From Takakia lepidozioides (lineage: Eukaryota > Streptophyta > Takakiopsida > Takakiales > Takakiaceae): 60,000 bases of DNA. Shown piece after piece: positions 47,323 to 58,338 of this stretch. The notes below the pieces were generated by a model, which worked only from the letters and a program-made list of their open reading frames with translations, ran no database searches and was not told the DNA's origin. Where the stretch lies: NCBI GenBank assembly GCA_030704615.1, contig CM060734.1, positions 35,110,042 through 35,170,041 of the forward strand, written 5' to 3'. The translations under genes were made by a program, and so were the position numbers. Position 1 is the first letter of the stretch. The number at the start of each line of letters is the position of its first letter.

Positions 47323-49270
47323 TTGCATTGTAATTCATGGTTTAGATTTTTCTACATGGGATCTGCCGGAGAGGAATGTCAGAGGATTTTCGAGTGCTTC
47401 AAGCAATCTCAAGCTTCATTTCAACCTCATGCTCTTAAAACAACAAGAGCAAGGTTGTGTGAATGGACCTTGTCTGAACTGAAAATCTTTATTGCTACAA
47501 AGAAAAATGAGTGGGAGCAGATTCACTGTGGGGTTAGCATGCAAAAGAAAATGGCATCGGGAAAGGAGAAGTGGAAAGCTATTGCAAAATGGAGTGAGAC
47601 CGGCGGTGTTGTGAATCCGATCCGAGATCCAGGGGTGTGTAAGAAAAAATGGGAGAGAACATTTGGTGATTGGAAGAAGGTGTATGACTACGACAAATAT
47701 GTTCCATCTGCTCACCTGTCATATTATGAGATGACTACTCAAAAAAGGCGAAGAAAAAAATTGTCAGCTTCATTTCCAGAAGAGCTTTACAAGGAGATAA
47801 GAGATTGGCTTCCTCAAAGGCAAGAGGTTGACCCAAGGGATGTGTATGTTATGGACTCTACAACAATTAATTCTACGATGAGTACAAACGGAAAAGGTAC
47901 TCATTGTTCTTCAGGTATGTTTTACTCCTCAAATTTTAAGTGCTTTTGAGATTGCTCAAAATTGAATAGATAGGCTTGGTGATTGCTTTGCTTTCACATT
48001 TATTTTGAAATTCAATTGTTTGAATGGGCGTAGGTGATGATCCACACGATCTTTTCACACCTTGGGGGGATCACTCCCCATATTTTCAAAACCACGTGAG
48101 AACAAATATAGGGTGCAGTTTATTCTTTTGAGGTAAATTTTAGAAAAAACATTACTTAAAAAATACTGTAGGGCAATATCATTTCACCCCATTTTTTAGA
48201 AAAAATGGTCACAAAAATTCTGGAGTTTTACTTAAAAAGTTAATGTAATAAAGGGTTTTATCTATAGTATAATGTATCCATCCCTCATATTTCATCCAGA
48301 GTACAAAAGATTCGAAGGAAAGTTGGCTCTAAATGATGAATATCAAGGCAACCTTTTGATTTGATGAATAAGCTTGCTCTACCCAAATCTGGGGGTCCTT
48401 CCATTACGGTGTTTTTGAATTGGTTCTCTAAAGATAGAAGTCAAGTTCAAATATGATTCCACTAATACGCAGTGGATTGATGTTGAGACCATAATCTCAA
48501 CAATGACTATGACATTTGAACCATTTCAGAACTCATACTCTTTAGATCCAAGTAATGTTGTGGCTTTGAATGAGTTCGTGGCTAATGAAATTAAACTTTT
48601 CTTTGGATCCGGCATTTGACATATGTGTGGAATGTTATTTGTGCACATGCTTTGAAATTTTGTAATTATTTAAAAAGATAATTTAAAATAAGGTCTAATT
48701 AAGTTTTGAAAAAATAATTATAAAAAATAGGGTATTAAGAAACAAATGGTTTTACAATATTATCTAAAGATAGGGTGGAAAAAAATACAAAAATTTAAAA
48801 ATATAGCCTGGTATAAATATACCTTTATACGCACGTGATATGGAAAAGAGTGAATCTCCCTGTGTTTCACACCAGTTAATGACTTGCCCGAAGTGAATAT
48901 AAATGATACATATGAAATAGAGTTGTCAGATGATGAAAACGATACCCCTCCAGCTGAACAAAGAGCCCCTTATGGTGTGACATCATCACTGTCTCGAATA
49001 CCACAGGAAAACAAAAACGAAACAATGATGATGACAAGGCCATTCTGTCCATCTTAAAAAATACGACATCTATGATTGAGTTTTTGAAAGACGATAGTGT
49101 GAGGCGCAATGCCCACAACGGATTGGTTTTAGATCATGAAATGAAATTCCGTCAATAACAACTTACATTGCAAAGAAATGTGGGCTTGACAATGTCTACA
49201 TCGATTGGACGCGTTGCAGATGCTTTACTACAATTAGTGGCATCTCAACATGCGAATTCCAAAGAATAGA
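47323..49270 (+). pseudogene. Myb/SANT-like (trihelix-type) protein gene, transposon-associated type
   Basis: The first exon-like frame (47323-47915) encodes a Myb/SANT-like domain: CEWTLSELKIFIATKKNEWEQ, KEKWKAIAKW, CKKKWERTFGDWKKVYDYDKY, then SASFPEELYKEIRDWLPQR. This layout is typical of Myb-like partner proteins of PIF/Harbinger transposons and of plant trihelix relatives. A second part at 48880-49150 is acidic (EIELSDDEND) and then shifts frame to a helical DDKAILSILKNTTSMIEFL segment with later stops. With no transposase seen nearby and at least one frameshift, this is probably a decayed transposon gene. It lies about 1.6 kb upstream of P450 B in divergent orientation. Confidence 0.5.
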
Positions 49271-50200
49271 ATGAGACCTCACAAATGACTTTGTGTAATT
49301 ATCGAGCTTTGTCCACATTTGTGACCAAATGACCATTTCAATTTTATAAGTGAAGATCAAAGTACTTCTCATTTACGAAGAATTGTTTTCTCTTGCCCCC
49401 CCCATCAGCTGAGATTTAATGGTACTTCAAATTAGAGTTAGTTATTGAGATGTTACTAGACACACTCAGGCACTAGAATTGATAGAGTTGATAAGAAAGA
49501 AAATGCAAAAATTGGAGGGGAGGTCACATTGTTAAAAACAAACATGATGAAATAAGTACAACCGCATGTTCTCACATCAGTTTGGATTTGAATAGAACTT
49601 AAACACAGAGCTAGGAAATCAAGTTAGCTTTCCAAAGGCATATCACACACTACAATTCATGCGGGGATGCCTCCGCGTGAGCGTGTGAGCACGTGAGCGC
49701 AGTTAGACTCATGTCACGTCAGCAGTTCTCGCCACTTGGTTTACGGGTGTTACGGCACGTCAGTAGTCCTCGCCAGCGTGGTTGATGTCACGTCACGTCA
49801 TGCCACGTCATTTCCATAGGCACGGACCTATAACCGCGGACGGAACAGGCGGAAGGGGGGAATGCTAGATCGTGAGCCCAGAGGCGTGAAGTAGGTGCAT
49901 ATTTGCGCGGAATGATTTATCTTTTCCAATCATTGCAAACTACATCTTTCACATCCATCCCACCGCCGCCCCTCGTGTCATAAATTGCGATTTGATAAGT
50001 GTGCGATTGCCGAAGTGAGACATTTATCCCTCCTATGAAAGAGAAAATGAGCGTGCTAGTTTCAACAAGCTGTTGTATCAGTCGATAACAAGGTGTAGTA
50101 GCAGTTCCCAGTGCAGATCCCCAACCATCAAAGTTAGCCGGAGTGGAATTGAGGCTTTCTTACGTAAAAATCGCCCAGATGGAATAGACTGATTTAGATA
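49271..50200. other. Intergenic with a cluster of CACGTCA-type words
   Basis: No protein was recognised. Between 49689 and 49810 ACGT-core words (CACGTG, CACGTCA) occur repeatedly in both spacing and tandem form, as in plant bZIP/bHLH target sites. Whether any gene is controlled by them is unknown. Confidence 0.35.
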
Positions 50201-50234
50201 TGGTCTACATACTAAGCCCTTGTATGTTTGGAAA

Positions 50235-50530
50235 TCAAGTATTAAGTATCAAACAGAAGTGATGATCGTCGACGATCATTACTTCTACCCAAATGCCAAA
50301 ACAGATCAGAAGTGATGATCGGCACCAATCATCACTTCTGTTTTATTTATTTATTTTAATTATTATTAATAAACAATACAAAACAAAAACAAAACAAAAA
50401 ATAAATAAAAACATGTCAAGTTAAATAAACACAGTGTGAAACTAACTAGAATAAAGCTAGTTATTTGTATTTAACACTTGGATTTAGTTCAAGTGTTAAG
50501 TCAGGTGTCAAGTTTAGTTTGACACCTGAA
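50235..50530. repeat. Multi-hairpin MITE-like segment
   Basis: Four inverted repeats follow one another: 50255-50286 (arms AGAAGTGATGATCGTC, one mismatch), 50307-50340 (CAGAAGTGATGAT arms), 50472-50498 (TAACACTTG arms) and 50501-50529 (TCAGGTGTCAA arms). The first two share the same arm sequence. This is compatible with a MITE or nested foldback; no target duplication was identified. Confidence 0.6.
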
Positions 50531-51576
50531 CCGTCTTATCTTCACGAGAGCGTCAGTCGTGCGGCTCATCTCTCTCGAGTTGAGCCTGCACGATCGAGCT
50601 CCTTCACGCTTTAGAATCTAAGTGTGCTTATGTAGGGAGATTAGGTTGTTGTGGGGTGGAGTCCCCATAGCTTGGGATGCCCCTGGCTTGACTTCTATTT
50701 TAAAGAGTGATGAGTGGTGGTGTTGGTTTTCATGTTTCTTGTGTCAACACTGTGTTCTTAGTTTTCTATCACTCGAGAGAGATGATCTTGCATCTGTGAG
50801 TGCCAGAGGTGAGTTTAGTTTTTAGCACTTGTGGTTTTTGTTTTGAAAATGAGAGAGAGACCAGTCTCTCAATCCGCCTTCCATACACTTGAGATCCCAT
50901 GGCATGGCTCAGAGACAGCGGGTCTGGAGTGAGGTCATTATAGTCTGACGACTCTCTGTCACAAACGGCAGAGATGCGAACTCACTGAACTCAATCAGAG
51001 ATATGTGAAGAGATATTTGATTGCCACGGGGTAGGTCACAAATAGAGAAGTGATATTAGGTTACATTTTGAGAGGAGGATTCGCACAGATATGTAACGTA
51101 GCTTGCTTGCAAGCACTGAATTGGTGAAGTAAGTTTTGGCATATGCTAGACTCATGGCCGGGAACGCAAGAATAAGCAATCGACATAGGATACGGTTTCA
51201 GAGGCGCAGCTATGTGATTCAGGAAAACAGATCTCTCTCTGTCGAATGAAGTTCCCGTGGAGGGGGTGAGCACGACAGGCAGCTGGGGGTGGTGGTCGAG
51301 ACGAGAGGTACATAATGGTGGCTGTGGATGCCATGTGCGGAGCGGCGCTAGTGACAGCTACTTGACATTGTGATATCGACCACGGAGGGAGCAGATTCGT
51401 TGCCAGAGAGAGTTTTCGTGTGTACACGGGGATACCGTATCCTGCTGCAAGAATCCACCAGAAAGAAAGCTACACGCAGCAATGACCTGTACTCACACAA
51501 TGCTATGTAAATTTTTCTTAAGGAGAAAAGAAGAGAAGCAAGGCTGGGCGGCAGTTGTTACAGGAATCTGGCCTGC
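50531..51576. other. Intergenic, nothing recognised
   Basis: Short frames only, without recognised domains. Confidence 0.4.
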
Positions 51577-52150
51577 TTGGAGGACATGAGACTTCGAATT
51601 CGGAAGGAGCTTCCTCACGATATTTCGCGATGGAGAAAGCCATCAGGTGAAGTTGCTGACAGTGCTGATGCTGCCGTAACAGAGCCTGCAACTCCTGCTT
51701 TTGAACTCGAAGCAGTTCCTGCTGTAGCACCTGGAGCCGTGGCCGAGACTCCTGCAGTTGCGAAGCCTACTCCAGTGGTGGATGCAGTAACTCCTGCTCC
51801 CGAGGCCGATGTATCTGTTGTGACACCAGAGACAGAAACCAAAGAAGCTGTGCCCACTGAGATTGAGACGAAGGAGGCGGTCTCTGCCGAGACAGGGGTT
51901 TCCAAGGAGACTGTAGTTGAAGAGCAAGATGAGAGTATCCCTGAAGATGTAGCTATGTGGGGCGTCCCTTTGCTCCACACCAAGGGGGATGAGCGAACTC
52001 GGTGCAAATCACAGATCTGAAGAACTTCCCATTTTTCTCCCCTACCAAGAAAGAACTGAGGATAGCTACAAATGAGGCTCGGGTGTTGTTGCAGGGTAAT
52101 TACCCGGAACTGGTTGTGAAAAAGGTTTTCATCAACGTCCCGTTTCATCA
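51577..52150 (+). pseudogene. Patellin (SEC14-type lipid transfer) pseudogene fragment
   Basis: Patellins are plant phosphoinositide-binding SEC14 proteins acting at membranes and the cell plate. The frame 51577-52020 gives an acidic Ala/Pro/Val/Thr/Glu-rich N-terminus and then EDVAMWGVPLLHTKGDERT, the patellin signature before the CRAL-TRIO region. It then jumps, out of frame, to VQITDLKNF, KKELRIATNEA and LLQGNYPELVVKKVFINVP (52000-52145), which in patellins lies over 100 residues further on. The intervening CRAL-TRIO N-terminal part is missing and the rest of the SEC14 and GOLD domains are absent. No intron is visible, so it may be a captured or retroposed copy. Confidence 0.75.
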
Positions 52151-52193
52151 ATCGCAAGCTTCCCTGCCATTGTTGTTGTGCGAGCTCGCAGCT

Positions 52194-52467
52194 ATGGCGT
52201 CACTCAGTTTCCTCAAGCATTCTGGCATCCGCTTCTTCGTTGGTGGGAACTTGTGTGGCTGTGCCGTCTCACCATGCCGCTGTCTCTGTCAAGATGGCTC
52301 CTGTGAGGTGCCAAGCAAAAATAGACGCTGAAGCCTTGCAGCGACGGGCTGTGATGGCTGCCGCCGTGGCCCCTGTGTTGACATTGGCTTCACCTGCTTT
52401 AGCCTTGGAAAGCTATTATGAAGGTTTGAAGAAGGAGTCCAAGGAATTCTTAGGGAACCTGCAGTGA
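52194..52467 (+). pseudogene. Fragment of a thylakoid-lumen-targeted plastid protein, frameshifted
   Basis: An ATG at 52194 opens a transit-peptide-like start (MASLSFLKHSGIRFF), which shifts frame near 52240 into VAVPSHHAAVSVKMAP and then RRAVMAAAVAPVLTLASPALA, a twin-Arg plus hydrophobic thylakoid-transfer signal. The mature start is LESYYEGLKKESKEFLGN, then a stop. The mature protein was not recognised. It follows the patellin fragment by 45 bp in the same orientation, forming a chimera of unrelated gene pieces. Confidence 0.5.
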
Positions 52468-52790
52468 ATCGCAAAAAAACAAGGGAACAGGGAACCAAAG
52501 GAAACCAATTGAAAATAGTTTTTCCTTGTATTTGTTTCTATTTAAGGTCATATATTATATTTACAGAGCCTCTTTTGCCATATCTTTGTCATATGAGCTC
52601 CGTTTGACACAGTTTTTGAGGGGATAGCTATAGAAAGGGGAAATCTACCTATCTGGTTTTAGTTTTTTTGGACTTTGCTAAAAATCTATGGAATTTCTTG
52701 AGTGTGAGTGTGCTATGAAAGATCCACAATTCTGTTTCTAGAACCTGTTGTGGTCTACATGAGAGACAAATCTGTGGATGTCCTCCTTGT

Positions 52791-53320
52791 ATGGCTGGGG
52801 GAAATGAGGACGTAATTGAAAGGCAGGTCTCTTCTCTTAGCCTGTGCACACAAGGGGACAAGATTTATGTTTTTCAAGGGGCTCAGACTGACTTGAGTGG
52901 AGAGCAGTTGGACGAGTTGATTGCATACTGGGAGTCAGGCATTAGCAGTAGACAACAAACTACTGTAGTTGGCATTGAAGGCCTCAATATTACTTTGGAC
53001 AGTCAGAACTCTGTTGGAGCCAGCAGTTCTGCAGCTGTAGGTGAAATACCAAAGTGGGTGAAAGCTAGGCTTGGAACACAGCAAAAAACGGCCCCGGGGA
53101 CCAAGGTGTTCAGCCATAAGGCCGTGGTGTACTGAAGCAGAGGAGCAGGAGCTACACAAGTTTGTGCAATCAGACATGGTTGCAGCCGGACACGCTCTAC
53201 ACGAGGCAACCACGAGCGGGGGTTCATTAGCAATGAAAAGTTTGTGCTGCTTGAAGGAGATGTAGTCATTCGCAAAGATGACACCCGCAACCGTTTCAAA
53301 GCTTTCGAGTTGAGAGACTG
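52791..53320 (+). pseudogene. Frameshifted coding remnant of unknown family, cut by the LTR
   Basis: A frame from 52791 (MAGGNEDVIERQVSSL, then GEQLDELIAYWESG and IPKWVKARLG) ends at 53135. Coding-like sequence goes on in a second phase (TEAEEQELHKFVQSD) and a third (NEKFVLLEGDVVIRKDD, RNRFKAFELRD) up to 53320, where the putative LTR starts. No family was recognised. It may be a host gene fragment interrupted by the retrotransposon or the end of another element. Confidence 0.4.
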
Positions 53321-54020
53321 TCAGACCCTACCTTTATTTTCTTTAGTATTCAGTGAGCGGGAGATAGGGGAGTATTGCTTTGTCTCTACCTGGTAGAAAG
53401 AGGGTTGGTTAGAGCGAGCTACTGTAGCTTGGGACAAGGTTAGTGGCAGGTTTCTGGACATAGATATACCTCCTACACCTTACCATCATGCAGAGCGAGG
53501 CACTTTGAGAGAAGTCTGGCAGTTGATAGCATAGATCAGGATTAGATCTTGCTTGGTCGGGCTTCTATTCTTCCCCTCCCTCTCTTTACTATTTTCATTA
53601 CTTTGTACTTGTAGTTGCCAAAGCCTCTCTTGGTGGAGGCCAGTCAGTCCGGGGTTTTGGGTTGGGATATTTTGCAGTATCAGCATTGCAGATGGATTTT
53701 GGTGTGGGGGTGTTGATGTTTTGATTTCTTGTATTTGGATCCCCCCTAACACCTGCATGCTTGACTGTGCGCCATGTTGGTTTTGTGTGGGCGCTTGCTT
53801 TCATAGGGATTAGGCCGGATTTGATCACCGGTCAATCCTAGAGTATGCTGTCGGTGGTGAGGCTGGAATGATGACCAGCAAGACCACCAGTGTTTCTTCT
53901 ATGGTGAGACTGGGTTGATGACTAGCCAACCATAGGAGTTCTTGCGGTGGATGCAGGTGCAGGTGCCCTGAGCCACTGGGATATGACCCTTAAACTGCAA
54001 CAGATGCCCACCCGTATCAC
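53321..54020 (+). repeat. Putative 5' LTR of the Ty3/gypsy element
   Basis: The stretch starts TGTCAGACCC and ends near CCGTATCA, just before a primer-binding-like site, giving about 700 bp with TG..CA ends. Inside is a partial internal duplication (GGTGAG-CTGG..GATGACCAGC and GGTGAGACTGG..GATGACTAGCC, about 50 bp apart). The 3' LTR lies outside the window, so the borders are inferred. Confidence 0.45.
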
Positions 54021-54029
54021 TATTAGAAT

Positions 54030-54041
54030 TAGTACTAGAGC
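54030..54041 (+). promoter_or_regulatory. Degenerate primer-binding site (tRNA-Met type)
   Basis: TAGTACTAGAGC matches the usual gypsy primer site TGGTATCAGAGC at 9 of 12 positions. All three differences are transitions (G-to-A, T-to-C, C-to-T), as in decayed methylated elements. Confidence 0.5.
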
Positions 54042-54054
54042 CTTATAATGTCAC

Positions 54055-55740
54055 GTGGGGGAGGTGCACATTGTGAGTGTCATCACGGAGTTACCCAAGG
54101 GTTTTGAGGGGAGTACGGCTACAGGCAGTAACAGTGAGAGTGGGTTCACAAGACGAGGTATTCGGTTCAGACCACCTTCACCTCCACCCTCAACTAGTGC
54201 AGAGTCAGACACATACTCGGAGGCTTCATCAACAGGTGTGCAGTTTCATTCGCCATTGTTGTGGGACGACATGGAGGAGATGTATGGAGCTACCAAGAGG
54301 CCTCGTAGGTACTCTGGAGCTGTGGGCACAATTGAGCTGGATGACTTTATCCAGGAGTTCGACAGCTGGTGTGATTTGCAGCAGATGCGCAATCCACAGC
54401 TGTTCACCCCATTCATGGCGTGGAAGGGACTGTTCCAGCATTTGGAAGGTCCGCCTATGGACGATTACCACGAGTTCAGGCAAGGACATGAAACAGAGAT
54501 TGAGGAGTGGAGGATGTATTGTAGGTGGTACCAGTTCAAAAGGTGCTACTACTCCTCCTGCCACGACTACAACACATGTGCCTAGATTCAACCCGGTGGT
54601 GGAGTTCTTCCAGGAGTTGCGGAGGAACTACCAAGGTGTACGGACAGAGAAGTTGCGAAGTTTGCAAGACTTCCAGCGCAAACCCAGTGAGAGCCTGCGA
54701 GAGGCGTACACTCGTATGAGGCGCTTGATAAGTGTAACCCAAGGGGTTACTGAAGCTCAGGCAATCCAGTTCTGGTATGGAATTTTGGACAAGGAGCTCA
54801 GGAGAAGGGTGCGGGATGCAACCCTGTTACAAGCAGCCCAACCCACATTAGCAGATGTGTTTCTGCTGGCTGAGCGGATTGAGCTCAATATGGTGGAGGA
54901 GCGAGTTGTTACCATTGGATTTGGCAAAGACATGCCTGCAAGAGGCGCAGCTGCCAGCCCACAGGCACAAGGGACTGCCCAACAGCGTGGTCAGGGGGGC
55001 AAGGTTTCCCAACCCAAATTTCATGGAGCTTATAGGGGACCTCAGGTGCAGAGGCCAGTAGCATCTTTTGCAAGCCAACAGCAACCATGGGTGATATGTT
55101 GGACATGTGGAGGACCCCATGTCAAGAGAGATTGCCCAGAGAGTGGCAAAAGGCCGGCACCAACACAGTGGCAGTGTGGGCATTGTGGCAAGTATGGGCA
55201 TGGAGATGCCCAGTGTTATGACTTGCATCCTGAGTTGCGCCCAGGCCAGTTCCAAGGAACAATGGTGGCCGGGGCGAGGTGGACCAGCCCAGAGAGGACG
55301 AGGTGGCCGGGCACGAGGTGCAAGCCAAGGGCAAGCTCAACATGGCCAAGTACGCGGAGATCAGGGTGTTGACCAAGGCATGGCCAACCGGCTTCAGCAG
55401 CTAGAGCAGAGGCTCGCTGCCATGGCTACAGCTCAGGTGGTACCGGCTCCCAGGCGGGATGGTCCACCTCCTGCTCCTGAGGGAGGAGATATGGGAGGCA
55501 TGGGATTCATGTGCGGAGCAGCACTACCACTAGAGCAGGTGGAGTCTGCTGCAGCCGTGACTCGAGGAGCAGCACGAGTTCTTGAGCCACGAGGTGCAGA
55601 GGTGGAATTGGATCCACAACGTGGGGAGGCAAGCCGTCAGGCGAGGCTTCCTCAATCATTCACATTGGCGGAGACAGTGTCGACGCCATCCATAGCACCT
55701 AGTTCTCGCCCGACTGTTACCGAGGCGGAGGTTACTATGC
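54055..55740 (+). pseudogene. gag of the Ty3/gypsy element (frameshifted)
   Basis: Capsid and nucleocapsid protein that would package element RNA. The frame starts at ATG 54055, just after the primer site, with a Ser/Pro-rich N-terminus. A capsid-like helical region carries ELDDFIQEFDSWCD and FMAWKGLFQHLEG. A frameshift near 54560 continues as FFQELRRNYQGV, LQDFQRKPSESLREAYTRM and QFWYGILDKELRRRV. Two zinc knuckles follow near 55095-55215, CWTCGGPHVKRDC (CX2CX3HX4C) and CGHCGKYGHGDAQC (CX2CX4HX4C). A second shift near 55255 leads into an RG-rich tail (RGGPAQRGRGGRARG) and a coiled coil. Three phases are used in total, so no intact protein is made. Confidence 0.85.
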
Positions 55741-56032
55741 CATGGGGAGAGCTACACGTGCATCACTGACATCTGCTACCAAGGCTAGTGCAGCCGGTGT
55801 GTTATTGGGGGCAGCCACCTCTGTGTGTCAAGCCCCACTGTTCTCGGCAACCATGATTGCGACGCCGGGGGTAAGACCAGCTGCAGTGTTCAGACTAGCA
55901 GCAACACTCTGCGAGAGTGGGGAGGTCACTTCATCTTCTGCAGAGTTACTGGAAGGTGTAGTGGCAGAGGGATCCTCGGATTTGAGGGTCAAGACTGCCA
56001 CGGCTACGCCATGACAAGCTGCAGCTGCCAGG

Positions 56033-56770
56033 TTGACGGAGCTGCCAGCTAGGCCAACCTTTGAGCGCACCCTGGTGACACCTGGAGTTGTCTTGTTAGA
56101 CAACCAGGATGACATTTTCTCTTTGAGTGGACTGGCAGGCAAGAAATACCGGCCACTGCGGGTCTTGTTGGACTTGAGAGCTCAACCACTGATGTTGGGC
56201 AGAGCTGCTATTGCAGGTTTGGGCCTCATGGAGGCGGATATGGAGCCTTGTCCTTTCCAGATACAGACATCTCTGGGAGGATCAGAGCAGGCTCGGGGCA
56301 TGACACGGCGTGAGTTGGCCATTAGACTGCAGCCGGATCATCCTATAGATGGCTTAGTGATGCGAGCCAAGGCCATTGTGACAGACGCGGTCTTTTACGA
56401 TGTTCTCGTTGGTGGGGCAGTATTATATCCCATGGGTTTCACCCTGGACTTTTGGGAGGAATCAGCATCCTACATGCCTGGATGGCAGTCAGGGGATGGT
56501 CGTCGTGCACAACTCCCTGTGACATTCATTGGGGGTATTGCGGCTGCCCAGCGGGGCAAGATGCCAACACTAGCCGCTTTTACAGCTGCAGTTAGTTGGC
56601 CTGGAGAGTTGCTGGAAGGCAATGCCCATGCAGAGGATGTGCCACCTTCAGTAGAGCAGGATGACATGCATGGTACGGCGGAGTTGCCTGCCATGGTTGC
56701 TCACACTCCATTGTGGGGTACGAGCAAGGATTTGCAGCAGGCTGCTGATGGACGGGTGCAACAAGCCTAG
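56033..56770 (+). pseudogene. Retropepsin-like protease of the element, active site altered
   Basis: This frame holds a retropepsin-type fold: PLRVLLDLRAQPLMLGRAA near 56155-56215, where the catalytic D-S/T-G-A reads D-L-R-A; the later ELAIRLQPDH and DAVFYDVLVGGAVLYPMG match the second half of gypsy proteases. The catalytic Asp remains but the following Ser/Thr-Gly is lost, so activity is unlikely. A low-complexity linker runs on to a TAG at 56768; the same frame then continues through a TGA at 56792 into the methyltransferase. Confidence 0.65.
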
Positions 56771-56809
56771 GTAAAGGCTTTCGTAGCGTCATGAGAAGAG
56801 GAGAGTGCG

Positions 56810-58134
56810 GTGATTGCACCAGGACCACCTCAGTTGTCGCCATTGGATACCACACCTCTTGTATGGCAGTGCCCGGATGAAGACATATGTCTTCTGGACT
56901 TGTTTGGCGGGATCAGCACTGGATTGGCTGCAGTGCTGCAGGCAGGTGTACGAGTTCGACGTTACCTGTATGTGGAGAGGGATGAGACTGCACGACACGT
57001 CTCACTACGCCATGTTGCTCAGTTGGTACAACAATACCCTGATTTGTTGCCAGTGTCTGCAGTTCGTGGATACCAACAAGCCTTGCCAGCAGACATTTCG
57101 TTGCTGGGGGCGCAGGATTTGGAGCAGGTTGGCTCCATTGATCTGGTAGTGGCAGGTTGGCCCTGCCAAGGGCATTCATCAGCCGGGCATGACAATGGAT
57201 TGCGAGAGTCGAGGACGGGTCTGTTTTGGGAGATGGTGCGGGTTTTGCGCCACTTGCAGCTTCATCAAGCTGTATCTCCAGCATACATCTTGGAGAATGT
57301 GCCACTGATGGGTGATTCTCGGGCCAGGGTGATGGCCAGTGTGCATCAAGTCCGGTCGTGGCTTGGGTCAGCAGTGTTGCTGAATGCAGCTGTAGTGGGG
57401 TCACGGGCTCATCGTCCACAGCTATGGTGGACTAACTTGATGCCACCCGCACTGCTCAAGCGTGCATTTGATGGGTGCAGCGGCCAGCACACCTCACAGT
57501 GGATAGCATTTTGGACACAGGGAGGCAGTCTCAAGGTGTGAGACACGATGACCGTTCACCTTTGGCAGTGGTCAACAGGGTGGGTCAACCACGAGCAGCA
57601 TTACCTACACTGCTCAGCTTCCCAGGCTCCCATGCTTTTCGGGATGGTGGACCTGGCCTCTTGTGGGATAGCCAGTTGCAACAATTAGTGGAGCCCAATG
57701 CTGACGAGCGCGAGCGGGCAATGGGTTTTACCACTGGTACCACGGCGGTGCCATCTCTTTATGAGGCATCACGTCGTCAGGTGTTGGGGCAAGCAATGGA
57801 TCTCAATTGCTTGACCTGGATTATCAGCTTGGCTATGGCCGAGCAGCGCAGAGTACGGAGTATACTTCCCTTCATGGTCTCCCTGCCTACCGAGACGGTA
57901 CAGGCAGCGAGTGGGGGCGAGCAGGTGAGGACCACGAGGTGCAGGCCGCATCCATGGCATACGTGGGAGGTGCTCGAGGTTCAGAAGGAGTTGGCAGCCA
58001 AGACGGCGGTGATGGATCAGGTTGGGGATTTTTCTCGGGTTGAGGAGGTCCTCAAGGATGGGATGATGGGGCAGGGTGAGACATTGTCACTGATAGAGGA
58101 GGCAGTGGTCACTGCTCAAGAGGTTGCAGCATAA
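56810..58134 (+). CDS. C5 cytosine DNA methyltransferase domain within the retrotransposon pol
   Basis: Family enzymes transfer methyl from S-adenosylmethionine to C5 of cytosine in DNA. In frame from 56810: motif I DLFGGISTGLA (56897 on), motif IV GWPCQGHS with the catalytic Cys codon at 57164-57166, motif VI LENVP (Glu at 57293), motif VIII-like RAHRPQLWWTN (about 57403). The frame shifts by one near 57480-57540. It continues as LPTLLSFPGSHAFRDGG and then ERERAMGF and RRQVLGQAMDLNCLTWI, equivalent to motifs IX and X, until a stop at 58132. Motif order and the RER-MGF end resemble Dnmt3/DRM enzymes, while PCQ is like Dnmt1 and bacterial enzymes. The Cys, Glu and SAM-binding residues are intact; only the frameshift and upstream stops break this copy. 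Its place between protease and RT argues for a long-standing part of the element. Confidence 0.9.
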
Positions 58135-58338
58135 CAACCACGGAACGCGTCTTCTACCTCTAAGCCTGTTGGACTCAAGGTTGCAGTCACGGAGGACAAC
58201 TGGGAGCCTGATGTTGGACCTATAGTCACCGGAGGAGAGAGACGACGTATACGGCGGTTCTTGAGGGCTTACAGGAACTGCTTTGCCTTCAGTTTGAAGG
58301 ACTTTGGAACACTGAAGGGTTAAGAGATTCGCATTGAA

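Noticed and set aside
51615-52157. 180-codon minus-strand ORF rich in Ser/Thr/Ala
   Set aside because: It is a shadow of the low-complexity patellin N-terminus on the plus strand.
53486-53828. ORFs on both strands within the putative LTR
   Set aside because: They have no recognised domain, and LTR sequence explains the region.
54077-54560. Start of the long 431-codon frame as the gag N-terminus
   Set aside because: The phase from ATG 54055 gives the capsid-like sequence here; the 54077 phase becomes coding only after a frameshift near 54560.
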